DNA of 64,000 nt from Streptomyces meridianus (GCF_023703325.1 NZ_JAMQGM010000014.1:109186-173185); one strand, 5' to 3'; counted from the first letter of the stretch, positions 27,731 to 37,587 are shown. The notes: generated from the sequence alone by a model not told the origin. Made by a program: numbers and translations.

Positions 27731-28878
27731 GGACGCAGGTCTACCACCGACACTCCGTCGACAGCCGCGGCGGCGGAGCCGTCGTGGGCCGCACCCACCA
27801 GCCGCACATGGCCTCGCGCCCCCATGCGCACGGCCACCGCCAGCAGTTCACGCACCTGCCGCGCATCGAGGGACCGGTCGAACCCGTCGGCCAGCAGCGT
27901 CAGCGCCTGGCGGGCCGGCAGCACCTCGGCCGCGGGCTCCATGGACAGTACCCCCGGCCCGGTCAGCAGGACGAGCGCCAGCCCGAGGTAGCGCAGTTCG
28001 CCGGAACCGAGCCGTCCGGCGGGTGTGGCGCCGAGCGGCCCTCGGTCCAGCAGCGCACGGACCGAGCCGTCCGCGAGGTCCTCCACCCGGATGTCGTCGA
28101 CCCTCCCGGCGCACCCCGCGCCGAGTGCCGAGACCAGGGCCGCGTGACGCATCGGGAACTCTTCCCGGATGCGCCGCAGCACGTCCGCCACGTTCGAGCA
28201 GTCCCGGAGCAGCCTGCCCTTCCCCACCGGCACCGGGGCCCGCATCGACGACGGCCGGGGGTCGCACGGGAAGACCGAGCGCAGGGCCACCACGACCTGT
28301 TCCACCGCCGCGAGCACCTCCCGTTCCCCGTCGGTACGGCCCGCCACCCGTAAGGGCAGCAGTGCCGTCCCGAGCCGGTCGTCCGGCAGCGGAACACGCG
28401 TCACCGGGACGGATCCCGCCGTGTGCCAGGCCGCCTGTACCGTCCGCCGGCCGGGATCGCGCAGTGCCGTCGACAGCAGGGTCCGGCCGCCTGCGGTGAG
28501 GCGTTCGCCGACGATGCGCAACTCCGGCTCCGCCTGGATCGCGGCGTCCAACTGCACGGCGCCCTCCGGGCCGTCCACGGTGCAGCCGATGCGGAACCCG
28601 CGTCTGCCCTGGGCGTCGGCGCGGGCCCGCTCCGGAACGCACGACGACGGATCCGGGAAGACGTCGCCGAGCGAGTCGCCGCCGCAGAGACGTACCAGGG
28701 AGTCGAACGCCTCCAGGGCACCGGACTTGCCGCTTCCGCTCGGCCCCGCGAAGACGGTCACCGGCGCCAGCGGGAACGCGGCCCCGCGGTGCGACCGGTA
28801 AGCCGAGAGCCGCAGTTCGGTCACACAGGGGCGGTGCACGCGGACGGGACCGGGGGTGTTCGGGCTGGTTGCATCCAT
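27727..28878 (-). CDS. ABC/RecF-like ATPase
   Basis: A 383-aa P-loop ATPase with Walker A (VFAGPSGSGKSGALEAFDSL) near residue 45 and an ABC-type signature near the C-terminal third (GRLGSGELRYLGLALVLL), followed by a Walker B-like hydrophobic strand ending in MEPAAE rather than the usual DE pair. The split between Walker A and signature resembles AAA_21/RecF/OLD-type ATPases without a visible TOPRIM domain. Its role is unknown. ATG 28878 starts the plausible protein. It is coupled to the MazG-like pyrophosphatase, which hints at a nucleotide- or DNA-quality function. Confidence 0.75.
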   Translation of the reverse strand: MDATSPNTPGPVRVHRPCVTELRLSAYRSHRGAAFPLAPVTVFAGPSGSGKSGALEAFDSLVRLCGGDSLGDVFPDPSSCVPERARADAQGRRGFRIGCTVDGPEGAVQLDAAIQAEPELRIVGERLTAGGRTLLSTALRDPGRRTVQAAWHTAGSVPVTRVPLPDDRLGTALLPLRVAGRTDGEREVLAAVEQVVVALRSVFPCDPRPSSMRAPVPVGKGRLLRDCSNVADVLRRIREEFPMRHAALVSALGAGCAGRVDDIRVEDLADGSVRALLDRGPLGATPAGRLGSGELRYLGLALVLLTGPGVLSMEPAAEVLPARQALTLLADGFDRSLDARQVRELLAVAVRMGARGHVRLVGAAHDGSAAAAVDGVSVVDLRP

Positions 28879-29031
28879 GCGCCGGACCGTAGGCGGAGGC
28901 CGGTGAGCCGAACCGTTACGCCTGTGCGCCGTTCCCACGATCGGGTTACGCCGCGGCTCCGGGCCCGGCACCCGGCACCGGACCGCGGACCGGCGGGACC
29001 CGGGCACGCGTCCGGAGCTGCGCCGTGCGCC

Positions 29032-30234
29032 CTAATGCTCCCGCATGCCCCAGGGCGATCCGTAGTCGACGAGCAGGTCGAGGAACGGCTTCGGCGGCAT
29101 GGCCTCGGGGCCCATCACACCCGCACCGCCCCACACCTTCCCGGCCATCAGCTCCAGGGCGATCACCGGGTTGACGGCGGTCTGCCACACGACGGCCTGG
29201 GAGCCGTACGTGCTCATGGACCACTGGTTGTCGACCACATGGTAGAGGTACACCTCCCGCGGCCTGCCGTCCTTGACGCCCTTGACCCAGGTGCCCGCAC
29301 AGGTCTTGCCGTGCATGCGTTCGCCGAGGGTCAGCGGATCCGGCAGACAGGCGGCCACCACGTCGCGCGGGGACACCTCCACACCGCCGACCGAGACCGG
29401 GTCCGTCCGGTCCAGGCCCAACTGGTGCAGAGTCTTGAGGGTGTTGATGACTTCGCTGCCCAGACCGTACTTGAAGGTGACCCGCCCGACGTCCAGGTGG
29501 CGCGGAACCAGGATGACCTCCTCGTGTTCGACGTTGACGCACTCGAGCGGGCCGATGCCCTCGGGGAAGTCGAAGATCTCCGGCTCACTGAACGGAGGCG
29601 TGGTGAACCACCTGCGGCCCGCCTCCCAGATCACAGGCGGGTTCAGGCACTCCTCGATCATGGTCCACACCGAGAACGACGGGGCGAAAGCCAGCCCCTC
29701 GACCTCCAGGTCGGCTCCGTCGCGGATGCCGATCTCCTCGATGCTGTCGAAGAGTTCGTCGGCTGCGTACCGTGCGAAGACGTCCGACAGGCCCGGCTCT
29801 ACACCGATCCCGAGCAGGGCGAGCCGGCCCAGCTCCCGCCACTGGTTCTCCAGGGCGAACTGTTCGTCACCGAGCTTGACGCCGCACTCCTCGTACGGGC
29901 GCTCCGGGTGGGGCCTGGACAGGGACATCGCCATGTCCAGGTAGTCGCTGCCCGCCGTGAGAGCCGCACGGAACAGCGGCATGACGAACCGGGGATCGGT
30001 CGCGTTCAGCAGGACGTCGCAGCGGTGCTCGGTGAGCAGCCGGGTCACCGAGGCCTCGTCGGAGGCGTCGACGCGGGCGGCCGTGAAGCGCGGATCGTCG
30101 ACGGCGCGGACGGCATCCTGCGCCCGCTCCAGGACGTAGTCGGCGACCACCAAGTGCTCGAAGAACCCCCGGCGGGCGGCGATCGCCACTGCGGCGCTGC
30201 CGACGCCGCCTGCTCCGACCAGGAGAATCCTCAT
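29032..30234 (-). CDS. saccharopine dehydrogenase family oxidoreductase
   Basis: A 400-aa protein with an N-terminal NAD(P)-binding Rossmann fold (MRILLVGAGGVGSAAVAIAA) and the long C-terminal domain of the saccharopine/carboxynorspermidine dehydrogenase family (LGIGVEPGLSDVFARY, YLYHVVDNQW). In close relatives the enzymes act in lysine or polyamine metabolism, but Streptomyces normally make lysine by the diaminopimelate route, so the substrate is open. It has its own upstream region of 348 bp with no other gene. Confidence 0.85.
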   Translation of the reverse strand: MRILLVGAGGVGSAAVAIAARRGFFEHLVVADYVLERAQDAVRAVDDPRFTAARVDASDEASVTRLLTEHRCDVLLNATDPRFVMPLFRAALTAGSDYLDMAMSLSRPHPERPYEECGVKLGDEQFALENQWRELGRLALLGIGVEPGLSDVFARYAADELFDSIEEIGIRDGADLEVEGLAFAPSFSVWTMIEECLNPPVIWEAGRRWFTTPPFSEPEIFDFPEGIGPLECVNVEHEEVILVPRHLDVGRVTFKYGLGSEVINTLKTLHQLGLDRTDPVSVGGVEVSPRDVVAACLPDPLTLGERMHGKTCAGTWVKGVKDGRPREVYLYHVVDNQWSMSTYGSQAVVWQTAVNPVIALELMAGKVWGGAGVMGPEAMPPKPFLDLLVDYGSPWGMREH

Positions 30235-30582
30235 CCGGTGCCGTCCTTACGTTCTCGGGTTCCGGCAGCGGCAGACGCCATCGTGGCCTGCGCACGCCGG
30301 GCGGCGCGGTCTACCGGAATGATCCACTGGACCCAGGAGGGCGACAACCGGGCATCCCGCAGTCTGGACCGGACGGGTGAGCGAACCGTGCAGCATGCCG
30401 CACGGGCACCACCGGACGCCGTCTCTCCGGACGTGGCCGGGACCGGGCACCGTCGAATACGGCCGGGTATCTGCCCGTTCGAATGCTCATCGTCCCGTTC
30501 TCGTAACGACGACCGCTCCTGTCACCGGATTCCGTTATCGTCCGGCTCACGGGGAGTGTGGCTCAGGGGGAGGGCTGGGGAC
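30235..30582. other. 348-bp intergenic region between divergent genes
   Basis: No convincing gene or RNA was found. It must hold the divergent promoters of the saccharopine-dehydrogenase-like gene and the penicillin-binding protein gene. A purine-rich ribosome binding tract (GGGGGAGGGCTGGGG) precedes the latter. Confidence 0.5.
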
Positions 30583-32190
30583 ATGCGGGTGAAGTCCGGC
30601 ATCGTCGGCGCAGTGGTCGTGGTCGTGGTGGGGTGCCTCGGCTACGGGGCGTACAACATCTGGAACGGGCTCAGCGGTGGCGCGGCGCAGGCCCGGGTGA
30701 AGTCCGGACCGCCGGACGAGAACGAGATCCGCACCACCGCGACGAAGTTCCTCGCCGCATGGGCGAAGGGGGACGCGGACGCCGCCGCGCAGCTCACCGA
30801 CAACGCGGTGGACGCACGCGTCCTGCTGTCGGGCTACCGCACCGACGCCCACGTGACGAAGGCGACGATCAAACCGGGCACGCCGAACGGTGCGACCGTG
30901 CGGTACACCGTCCGGGCGGAGGTCTCCTATCGGGGGAAGACCGAGCCGTGGTCGTACACGTCGTCGCTGCGGATCGTCCGCGGGGTGACGACGGGCCGGG
31001 CGCTCGTCGACTGGCAACCGTCGGTTATCCACCCCGAGTTGAAGAAGGGCGAGAGCATCCGGACGGGTGAGGCCGCCTCGCCGCCGATCCGAGCCGTCGA
31101 CCGCAACGGCGTCGAGCTGACAGGCAAGGAGTACCCGTCGCTCGGACCGCTGCTGGACACGCTGCGGGAGAGGTACGGGGACCGCTCCGGCGGCAAGCCC
31201 GGCATCACAACACAGATCGAGAGCACCGTCTCGGACACGGCCTCCCACCGGACCCTGCTGACGCTCGCCCAGGGCAGACCCGGCCGACTGCGCACCACCG
31301 TGGACGCACGGATACAGGCGGCCGCCGAGCGGGCGGTGCGCCGCTACGCCCAGTCGTCGGTGGTGGCGATCCAGCCGAGCACGGGAGAGATCAGGGCCGT
31401 CGCGAACCACCGCACGGACGCGTTCAACGCGGCGATGGAGGGCAGGCTGGCCCCCGGCTCGACGATGAAGATCGTCACGGCGGCCATGCTGATGGAGAAG
31501 GGGGTGGCCGCCGCCGGCCGGACGGCGGAGTGCCCGAAGACCGTCATGTACCAGGGCAGGACCTTCCGCAATCTGGACCACTTCTCCACCAGCGGCCGCA
31601 GCTTCGCGGACTCCTTCGCACGCTCCTGCAACACGGCGTTCATCAAGCTGATCGACGACACGGGGGACGACGCGGCGCTGCCCCGTACCGCCCGGGAGGT
31701 GTTCGGGATCGGTCTCGACTGGAAGACCGGCGTGACGTCCTTCGACGGCAGTGTCCCGGAGGTCTCGGGCGGCGAGGCCGCCGCGGAGTACATAGGCCAG
31801 GGCCAGGTCGCGATGAACCCGCTCAACATGGCCTCCGTCACCGCCACCGCCGCGTCGGGGGTCTTCCACCAGCCGGTGCTCGTGGACCCTTCGCTGGACG
31901 GACGCCAACTGGCCGTGGCTGCACGGCGGATGACGCCCCAGGTCGCCAGGCAACTCAGGGACATGATGCGTCTGACGGCCGTGAGCGGTACGGGCGCCCG
32001 GGCCATGTCCGGGCTCGGCGGCGACAAGGGCGCCAAGACGGGCTCGGCCGAGGTGGACCAGCAGGGCGAGGCCAACAGCTGGTTCACCGCGTTCCAGGAC
32101 GACCTGGCGGCGGCGGCCGTCGTCCAGTCGGGCGGACACGGCGGCGATGCGGCAGGGCCGCTGGTCGCCGCGGTGCTGGGCGCGGACTGA
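30583..32190 (+). CDS. penicillin-binding protein with NTF2-like N-terminal domain
   Basis: A 535-aa single-span membrane protein: one N-terminal transmembrane helix (residues 7-24), an NTF2-like/MecA_N domain (~45-150), a linker region and a penicillin-binding transpeptidase domain (~235-535). All three active-site motifs are present: STMK (Ser293), SCN (348-350) and KTG (in KGAKTGSAE near 485). It should cross-link peptidoglycan outside the membrane. No MreC/RodA/FtsW partner is adjacent. ATG 30583 fits the ribosome binding tract. Confidence 0.93.
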   Translation: MRVKSGIVGAVVVVVVGCLGYGAYNIWNGLSGGAAQARVKSGPPDENEIRTTATKFLAAWAKGDADAAAQLTDNAVDARVLLSGYRTDAHVTKATIKPGTPNGATVRYTVRAEVSYRGKTEPWSYTSSLRIVRGVTTGRALVDWQPSVIHPELKKGESIRTGEAASPPIRAVDRNGVELTGKEYPSLGPLLDTLRERYGDRSGGKPGITTQIESTVSDTASHRTLLTLAQGRPGRLRTTVDARIQAAAERAVRRYAQSSVVAIQPSTGEIRAVANHRTDAFNAAMEGRLAPGSTMKIVTAAMLMEKGVAAAGRTAECPKTVMYQGRTFRNLDHFSTSGRSFADSFARSCNTAFIKLIDDTGDDAALPRTAREVFGIGLDWKTGVTSFDGSVPEVSGGEAAAEYIGQGQVAMNPLNMASVTATAASGVFHQPVLVDPSLDGRQLAVAARRMTPQVARQLRDMMRLTAVSGTGARAMSGLGGDKGAKTGSAEVDQQGEANSWFTAFQDDLAAAAVVQSGGHGGDAAGPLVAAVLGAD

Positions 32191-32346
32191 CGCGTTCGGC
32201 GGACCGCGTCACGGGGGCCGCCCTGCCCTGCGGACACCCCTCCCCCTGCACAAAACGCGGCCCCTGCGGCACCATGGGCTCATGGGTGATCACATGGCGA
32301 CGGACCCGGTCGGGGCCCCTGCAGCGAGCGGCCCGCGGGAGCCGGT

Positions 32347-33099
32347 GTGCGGGTAGCCCTGTTCGTCACCTGTGTCAACGACACGCTCTACCCGCGCACC
32401 GGGCAGGCCGTGGTGACCCTGCTCGAACGGCTCGGCGTCGAGGTCGCATTTCCCGCGGCGCAGAGCTGCTGCGGCCAGCCCCAGTTCAACACCGGCTACC
32501 GCCGGGAGAGTGAACCGTTGGTGCGTCGCTACGCCGACGTGTTCCGCGACTACGACCACATCGTCACCCCCTCCGGGTCGTGCGCGGCCATGGTGCGCGA
32601 CAACCACCCGCGCGTCGGCGACAGGGCCGCGCAGGAGGGGCGGGACGGCGAACTGGCCGAAGCAGCTGCGGCCGCGGCGGCCCGGACGTACGAACTGACG
32701 GAGTTCCTCGTCGACGTGCTGAAGGTGACGGACGTCGGTGCGTACTACCCGCACGCCGTCACCTACCACCCGACCTGCCACGGTCTGCGGATGCTCGGCC
32801 TCGGGGACCGGCCGCGACGCCTGCTGGAGAACGTCCGCGGGCTGGAGCTGCGCGAACTGCCCGGCGCCGAGGAGTGCTGCGGCTTCGGCGGCACCTTCGC
32901 CGTCAAGAACCCGGCGGTCTCCGCCGCCATGGGCGCCGACAAGGCCCGCAGCATCGGTACGACCGGCGCCCAGGCCGTGTGCACGGTGGACAACTCCTGC
33001 CTGATGCACATCGGCGGCACCCTGGCCCGGCTCGGGTCACCGGTCCGCCCCGTCCACATCGCCGAGATCCTGGCGAGCACCGAAGGGGACGTGCGATGA
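32347..33099 (+). CDS. lutA: lactate utilisation protein A, (Fe-S) oxidoreductase
   Basis: A 250-aa protein with two cysteine-rich CCG domains: SCCGQPQFNTGY near residue 40 and EECCGFGGTFAVKNP near 180, plus single Cys in TPSGSCAAM and DNSCLMH. This is the LutA/YkgE subunit of the three-part lactate oxidation system that feeds electrons from L-lactate to the respiratory chain. Start GTG 32347. It overlaps lutB as ATGA. No LutR-type regulator or permease is next to it; the 156 bp upstream should hold the promoter. Confidence 0.93.
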   Translation: MRVALFVTCVNDTLYPRTGQAVVTLLERLGVEVAFPAAQSCCGQPQFNTGYRRESEPLVRRYADVFRDYDHIVTPSGSCAAMVRDNHPRVGDRAAQEGRDGELAEAAAAAAARTYELTEFLVDVLKVTDVGAYYPHAVTYHPTCHGLRMLGLGDRPRRLLENVRGLELRELPGAEECCGFGGTFAVKNPAVSAAMGADKARSIGTTGAQAVCTVDNSCLMHIGGTLARLGSPVRPVHIAEILASTEGDVR

Positions 33100-34571
33100 G
33101 CGGAACCTATCTGGGGATGCCGGCCTTCCCCCGGGCGGCGGCCCTCTCCTCCCAGGACAAGACGCTGCGCGGCAACCTGCGCCACGCCACCCACACCATT
33201 CGCGCCAAGCGGGCCAAGGCCGTGGACGAACTCGCCGACTGGGACCGGCTCCGGGAGGCCGGCGCGGCCGTCAAGAACCGCACCCTCCGCCACCTCGACC
33301 ACTATCTCGAGCAGGTGGAGGCGGCGGTGACGGCGGCCGGCGGTCAGGTGCACTGGGCGGCCGACGCCGCCGAGGCCAACCGGATCGTCACCGGGCTCGT
33401 GCAGGCCACCGGCGAGACCGAGGTCGTCAAGGTCAAGTCCATGGCCACGCAGGAGATCGGCCTCAACGACGCCCTCGCCGAGGCCGGCATCACGGCCTGC
33501 GAGACCGACCTCGCCGAACTCATCGTCCAGCTCGGCGACGACCTCCCCTCCCACATCCTCGTGCCGGCGATCCACCGCAACCGCTCGGAGATCCGGGAGA
33601 TCTTCCGTGACCGGATGGCCGACTGGGGCCGCCCGGCACCGGACGGTCTCACCGACACCCCCGCCGAACTCGCCGAGGCCGCCCGGCTGCATCTGCGCGA
33701 GAAGTTCCTGCGCGCCAAGGTGGGGATCTCCGGCGCCAACTTCGTCGTCGCGGAGACCGGGACGCTGGTCGTCGTCGAGTCGGAGGGCAACGGGCGGATG
33801 TGCCTGACCCTGCCCGAGACACTGATCTCCGTCGTCGGCATCGAGAAGATCGTGCCGGCCTGGCAGGACCTCGAGATCTTCCTGCAGCTTCTCCCCCGCT
33901 CGTCCACGGCGGAGCGCATGAATCCGTACACCTCGATGTGGACGGGCACCTCCGACGACGACGGGCCCCGCACGTTCCACCTCGTGCTCCTCGACAACGG
34001 CCGCACCGACACCCTGGCCGACACCGTCGGCCGGCAGGCACTGCGCTGCATCCGCTGCTCGGCGTGCCTGAACGTCTGCCCGGTGTACGAGCGGGCCGGC
34101 GGTCACGCATACGGCTCCCCGTACCCGGGGCCGATCGGCGCGATCCTCACGCCCCAGATACGCGGCACCGACAGCGAATTGGACGCCTCCCTGCCCTACG
34201 CGTCCACCCTGTGCGGCGCCTGCTACGAGGTGTGCCCGGTAGCCATCGACATCCCGGAGGTCCTCGTCCATCTGCGGGAACGGGTCGCCGAGGGCGGCGA
34301 GGTGACGCGGCGCGGCACCAGGGTGAAGGTCAAGCCTGCCAAGGGCCACGCGGCCGAGCGCGCGGCGATGCGCGCCTCCCGCTGGCTGCTGGACCGGCCC
34401 GGTGCACTGCGCGCGGGCCAACGTGCGCTGTCCCGTAGCCGCAGGTTCCACCCGAAGCGCATGCCCGGTCCCGGCCGGGCCTGGACGGACTCGCGCGACC
34501 TGCCCCCGGCGCCGGCCGAGTCCTTCCGGGACTGGTGGGCACGCACCCGCGGCGAGGGGAGGAACCCGTGA
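33096..34571 (+). CDS. lutB: lactate utilisation protein B, iron-sulfur subunit
   Basis: A 491-aa LutB/YkgF subunit. The N-terminal LUD domain (~70-300) contains the conserved AETGTLVVVESEGNGR segment. Two [4Fe-4S] ferredoxin motifs follow: LRCIRCSACLNVCPVYER and STLCGACYEVCPVAIDIP. The C-terminal helical tail is basic. It overlaps lutA and lutC by four bases on each side, a tight operon of the expected order. Confidence 0.94.
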   Translation: MSGTYLGMPAFPRAAALSSQDKTLRGNLRHATHTIRAKRAKAVDELADWDRLREAGAAVKNRTLRHLDHYLEQVEAAVTAAGGQVHWAADAAEANRIVTGLVQATGETEVVKVKSMATQEIGLNDALAEAGITACETDLAELIVQLGDDLPSHILVPAIHRNRSEIREIFRDRMADWGRPAPDGLTDTPAELAEAARLHLREKFLRAKVGISGANFVVAETGTLVVVESEGNGRMCLTLPETLISVVGIEKIVPAWQDLEIFLQLLPRSSTAERMNPYTSMWTGTSDDDGPRTFHLVLLDNGRTDTLADTVGRQALRCIRCSACLNVCPVYERAGGHAYGSPYPGPIGAILTPQIRGTDSELDASLPYASTLCGACYEVCPVAIDIPEVLVHLRERVAEGGEVTRRGTRVKVKPAKGHAAERAAMRASRWLLDRPGALRAGQRALSRSRRFHPKRMPGPGRAWTDSRDLPPAPAESFRDWWARTRGEGRNP

Positions 34572-35221
34572 GCAGCAAGGACGTGGTGCTGAGCCGGGTG
34601 CGCAAAGCGCTCGCGGACGTCCCCGACGACGAGCAGCCGCAGGATGTCCCGGTGCCGCGCAGCTACCTGCGTGTCCACGGCGAGCGGACGGCCGTCGGGA
34701 CCGTCGCGCTGCTGGCCGACAACCTGGAGGACTACCGGGCGCTGGTGCACCACTGCACCGGTGACGAACTGCCCGGACTCGTCGCACGCCTCCTCGCCGA
34801 CCGGGGTGCCCGCACGGTGGTGGCTCCCGGGGGCCTGCCCGAAGGCTGGCTCGCGATGGCGGTGGCGGACGGCGTGGAGCGGGTGCCGGACGCACCGGAC
34901 GTGACGGCTCGCCGGCTCGACGCGGTCGACAGCGTCGTCACCGGCTGCGCGGTGGCCGTCGCCGAGACCGGGACGCTCGTCCTGGACGCAGGCGCGGGCC
35001 AGGGGCGCCGCCGAATCACCCTCGTGCCCGACCACCACATCTGTGTCGTACGGGTTCCCGAGCAGGTGGTGGACTCGGTGCCGCAGGCCCTCGAACAGCT
35101 CGACCCCACCCGTCCGTTGACCTGGATCAGCGGCCCGTCCGCCACCAGTGACATCGAACTGGACCGGGTGGAGGGCGTCCACGGTCCGCGCGTCCTCGAA
35201 GTCGTCCTGCTCGCGGGCTGA
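34568..35221 (+). CDS. lutC: lactate utilisation protein C
   Basis: A 217-aa LUD-domain protein, the LutC/YkgG subunit. The AVAETGTLVLDAGAGQGRR segment and the VPDHHICVVRVPEQVV block match the family. Start GTG 34568 overlaps the lutB stop as GTGA. It completes the lutABC operon. Confidence 0.92.
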   Translation: MSSKDVVLSRVRKALADVPDDEQPQDVPVPRSYLRVHGERTAVGTVALLADNLEDYRALVHHCTGDELPGLVARLLADRGARTVVAPGGLPEGWLAMAVADGVERVPDAPDVTARRLDAVDSVVTGCAVAVAETGTLVLDAGAGQGRRRITLVPDHHICVVRVPEQVVDSVPQALEQLDPTRPLTWISGPSATSDIELDRVEGVHGPRVLEVVLLAG

Positions 35222-35390
35222 TCCGGCTGCCCGCTCCTGCGGCGAGCAGGGGAGCCGGCCGAGGCGCCTGCACGCAGTCACCGCATCCGGGCGTGCGCCA
35301 CCGTGATCCCCCGCCACGGATGTGTGAGGCTGGACGGGTCGTCATCCGCACGGACGGCGAGCAGCCGACACAGTTGAGGAGCAGTCCAGG

Positions 35391-35810
35391 ATGTCCAGGC
35401 CACCTCTTCCCGAATCCGCGGTGACCGTGCTGGTCAAGCCCAACCCGGCCGTCATCACCACCCTGCGCTCGGACGGTCAGCCCGTGTCCACGGCCACCTG
35501 GTACCTCTGGGAGGACGGCCGGGTCCTCGTCAACATGGACGAGGGGCGCAAGCGGCTGCAGCACCTGCGCAACGACCCCCGGGTCACGCTCACCGTGCTC
35601 GACGAAGGCAACTGGTACACCCACATCAGCCTCATCGGCCGCGTCGTCGAGTTCAAGGACGACGACGGCCTGACCGACATCGACCGGCTCGCCCGCCAGT
35701 ACCTGGGCAAGACGTACCCGCAGCGGGACCGCCCTCGCGTCAGCGCCTGGATCGAGATCGACCGCTGGCACGGGTGGGGCTCCCTGAAGGACAGCAGCCA
35801 GGCGGGCTGA
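35391..35810 (+). CDS. PPOX-class F420-dependent flavoprotein
   Basis: A 139-aa split-barrel protein of the pyridoxamine-5'-phosphate-oxidase-like F420 family (FDOR-B type). Visible motifs are NPAVITTLRSDGQPVSTATWYLW, the RKRLQHLRNDPRVTLTVLD cofactor strand pair and SLIGRVVEFKDD. Such enzymes use F420H2 to reduce biliverdin-like or other conjugated compounds. Substrate unknown. Single gene with a strong terminator after it. Confidence 0.88.
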   Translation: MSRPPLPESAVTVLVKPNPAVITTLRSDGQPVSTATWYLWEDGRVLVNMDEGRKRLQHLRNDPRVTLTVLDEGNWYTHISLIGRVVEFKDDDGLTDIDRLARQYLGKTYPQRDRPRVSAWIEIDRWHGWGSLKDSSQAG

Positions 35811-35836
35811 CCCCGTCCGGGGCCCCGGCCCCTCAC

Positions 35837-35863
35837 AGGACGGCCGGTTCGTCCGGCCGTCCT
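35837..35863. terminator. terminator between convergent genes
   Basis: A perfect 11-bp stem (35837-35847 and 35853-35863) with a TTCGT loop lies 27 bp after the PPOX gene stop. It can also serve the convergent fructosamine kinase gene, whose stop is at 36040. Confidence 0.8.
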
Positions 35864-36039
35864 CCGGCCGGTGGGCACTGCCGGACGACGTACTGCGCAC
35901 CGGCCGCCGGGAAGTGGCTCACCGGACACTGTCCGGGCCGTCCCCCCGCGCGCCCGTCCGCCGCATCAGGTGTCTCTCCGGCGCGGGCTCCGCCGGGGCT
36001 CCCCCGGTGCCGGAAGACTCGGTGCGAGCCGTCCCGGGG

Positions 36040-36921
36040 TCACTGCGCCAGGGTACGCCGGGCCGCCGTGAGCGCCTGCTCGGCGTAGGAGCGGCCGAAC
36101 AGCACCGCGTGCACCAACAGCGGGAAGAGCTGGTGCAGCCCGATGCGGTCGGCCCAGCCGTCCGCCAGTGGCGCCCCGTCCTGGTAGCCCTCGATCACCC
36201 GGTCCAGGTACGGGCAGCCGAAGAGGCGCAGCATCGCCAGGTCGGTCTCCCGGTGGCCGCCGTGCGCGGCCGGATCGATCAGCCGGACGTGTCCGTCGTC
36301 GCCCCACAGCACGTTGCCGTTCCACAGATCGCCGTGCAGGCGGGCCGGCGGCTCGGCGGGGCCGGCCAGTTCGGGGAGCCGCTCACAGGCACGCTCGACC
36401 ACGGCTGCCTCGGCGCCGCGGACGATGCCGTCGTCGACGGCGCGGCGCAGGTACGGGAGCACCCGGTGCCCGGCGTACCAGCGCGGCCAGTCCGGGCCGG
36501 GCACGTTGCGCATGGGCGCGAGCCCGATCCAGGCGTCCTCGAGCCCCCCGGGCGGCGGGGCGCCGAACGCGGGCGCGCCCGCGGCGTGCAGGGCGGCCAG
36601 GTCCCGTCCGAACCGGACGGCTGCTGCGGTACTCGGCGGGCCGGACCGCACCAGATCCGTGACCAGCCAGTGGTCGTCGTGCCCCTGCACCGTCGGGACG
36701 CGGACGGTGCCGGCGTCGGCCAGCCAGCGCAGTCCCGCCGCCTCGGCCCGAGCCGCACCGGGATCGTCGGCGCGCTTGACCATCACCAGGTGCCCGTCGT
36801 CGAGCGTGACTTCGGCGAGCGCCGGGGACAGCGGACGTTCGCCGGTCACCGGCCGGCCGGTGAGGCGGGCCGCCACACCGGCGGGGGTTCCGGCGTCTCC
36901 GGCTGCCGGGCGGTTGGTCAT
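36040..36921 (-). CDS. fructosamine kinase family protein
   Basis: A 293-aa aminoglycoside-phosphotransferase-fold kinase. The catalytic loop is LHGDLWNGNVLWGDD, followed by the LIDPAAHGGHRETDLAMLRLFG segment (the fold's D-x-D/metal region), both diagnostic of the fructosamine-3-kinase family; LVMVKRADD near residue 46 holds the ATP-binding Lys. It would phosphorylate sugar adducts on proteins or amines to trigger deglycation. ATG 36921 overlaps the stop of the tyrosine phosphatase gene as ATGA; the pair is a common kinase/phosphatase arrangement in Streptomyces. Confidence 0.9.
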   Translation of the reverse strand: MTNRPAAGDAGTPAGVAARLTGRPVTGERPLSPALAEVTLDDGHLVMVKRADDPGAARAEAAGLRWLADAGTVRVPTVQGHDDHWLVTDLVRSGPPSTAAAVRFGRDLAALHAAGAPAFGAPPPGGLEDAWIGLAPMRNVPGPDWPRWYAGHRVLPYLRRAVDDGIVRGAEAAVVERACERLPELAGPAEPPARLHGDLWNGNVLWGDDGHVRLIDPAAHGGHRETDLAMLRLFGCPYLDRVIEGYQDGAPLADGWADRIGLHQLFPLLVHAVLFGRSYAEQALTAARRTLAQ

Positions 36922-37382
36922 GCGCACACGTTCTCGCGGGCCCAGGTGAGCAGGCCCGGCACCGTGGCCTCGATCATGGCCAGCACCTCGCCGAATCCCT
37001 CGGGGCCGCCGTAGTACGGGTCCGGCACGTCCAGGTCGCCGGTCGCGTGCGGGTCGAAGGACCGCAGCATCCGGACCCGGGACGGGGAATCGACCAGCCG
37101 GAGCAGCGCCTGCTCGTGGCCGCGGTCCATCGCCAGCAGCAGATCGGCTTCCAGGTGCTCGGTACCGACCTGAGCCGCGACGTGCTCGACGGGGTAGCCG
37201 TGGTGGGCCAGCAGTTCGCCCGCCCGCTCGTCGATGGGGCCGCCGACGTGCCAGGAGCCGATGCCGGCGCTGGTGACGCGTACGTCGCCGTCGAGCCCGG
37301 CCCGGCGCAGGTGCTCGGCGAAGACGAGCGCGGCGGACGGCGACCGGCAGATGTTCCCGGTGCAGACGAAGCAGATGTGCAT
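36918..37382 (-). CDS. low-molecular-weight protein-tyrosine phosphatase
   Basis: A 154-aa LMW-PTP. The P-loop VCTGNICRSPSAA at the N-terminus has the C-x5-R nucleophile motif, and VPDPYYGGPEGFGEVL near residue 120 carries the catalytic Asp and Tyr pair. ATG 37382 lies at the expected position for the family, only a few residues before the P-loop. It is coupled to the fructosamine kinase gene. Related Streptomyces enzymes (PtpA) influence secondary metabolism; that role is only inferred. Confidence 0.92.
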   Translation of the reverse strand: MHICFVCTGNICRSPSAALVFAEHLRRAGLDGDVRVTSAGIGSWHVGGPIDERAGELLAHHGYPVEHVAAQVGTEHLEADLLLAMDRGHEQALLRLVDSPSRVRMLRSFDPHATGDLDVPDPYYGGPEGFGEVLAMIEATVPGLLTWARENVCA

Positions 37383-37406
37383 GGCTACGAGGGTACGTCC
37401 GCGCCG

Positions 37407-37430
37407 GGGCCGGGCGGGCCCGCCCGGCCC
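37407..37430. repeat. 24-bp perfect GC palindrome
   Basis: GGGCCGGGCGGG followed by its exact reverse complement, 25 bp upstream of the LMW-PTP start. It may be a regulatory hairpin or only low-complexity GC sequence. The remaining ~150 bp up to the lipase stop (37588) show nothing clear. Confidence 0.45.
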
Positions 37431-37587
37431 TGCCCGCGCTGCGCGTGCCCATGCGCAATGGCGTCGATCCCCGGCTTTGGCAGAACCGCCATCGCCCGGC
37501 GCGCCGGAGCCGTGGCCTCGCGGCCCTGGGAGCACCTCGCACAGGTGGTCGCGCATCGGCGCAAGTCCGTCTGCCGGCCGGGGACGG

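Noticed and set aside
28423..30582. A long N-terminal extension of the penicillin-binding protein
   Set aside because: The frame stays open upstream, but the sequence runs antisense to two good genes. The membrane anchor begins at ATG 30583 behind a purine-rich ribosome binding tract.
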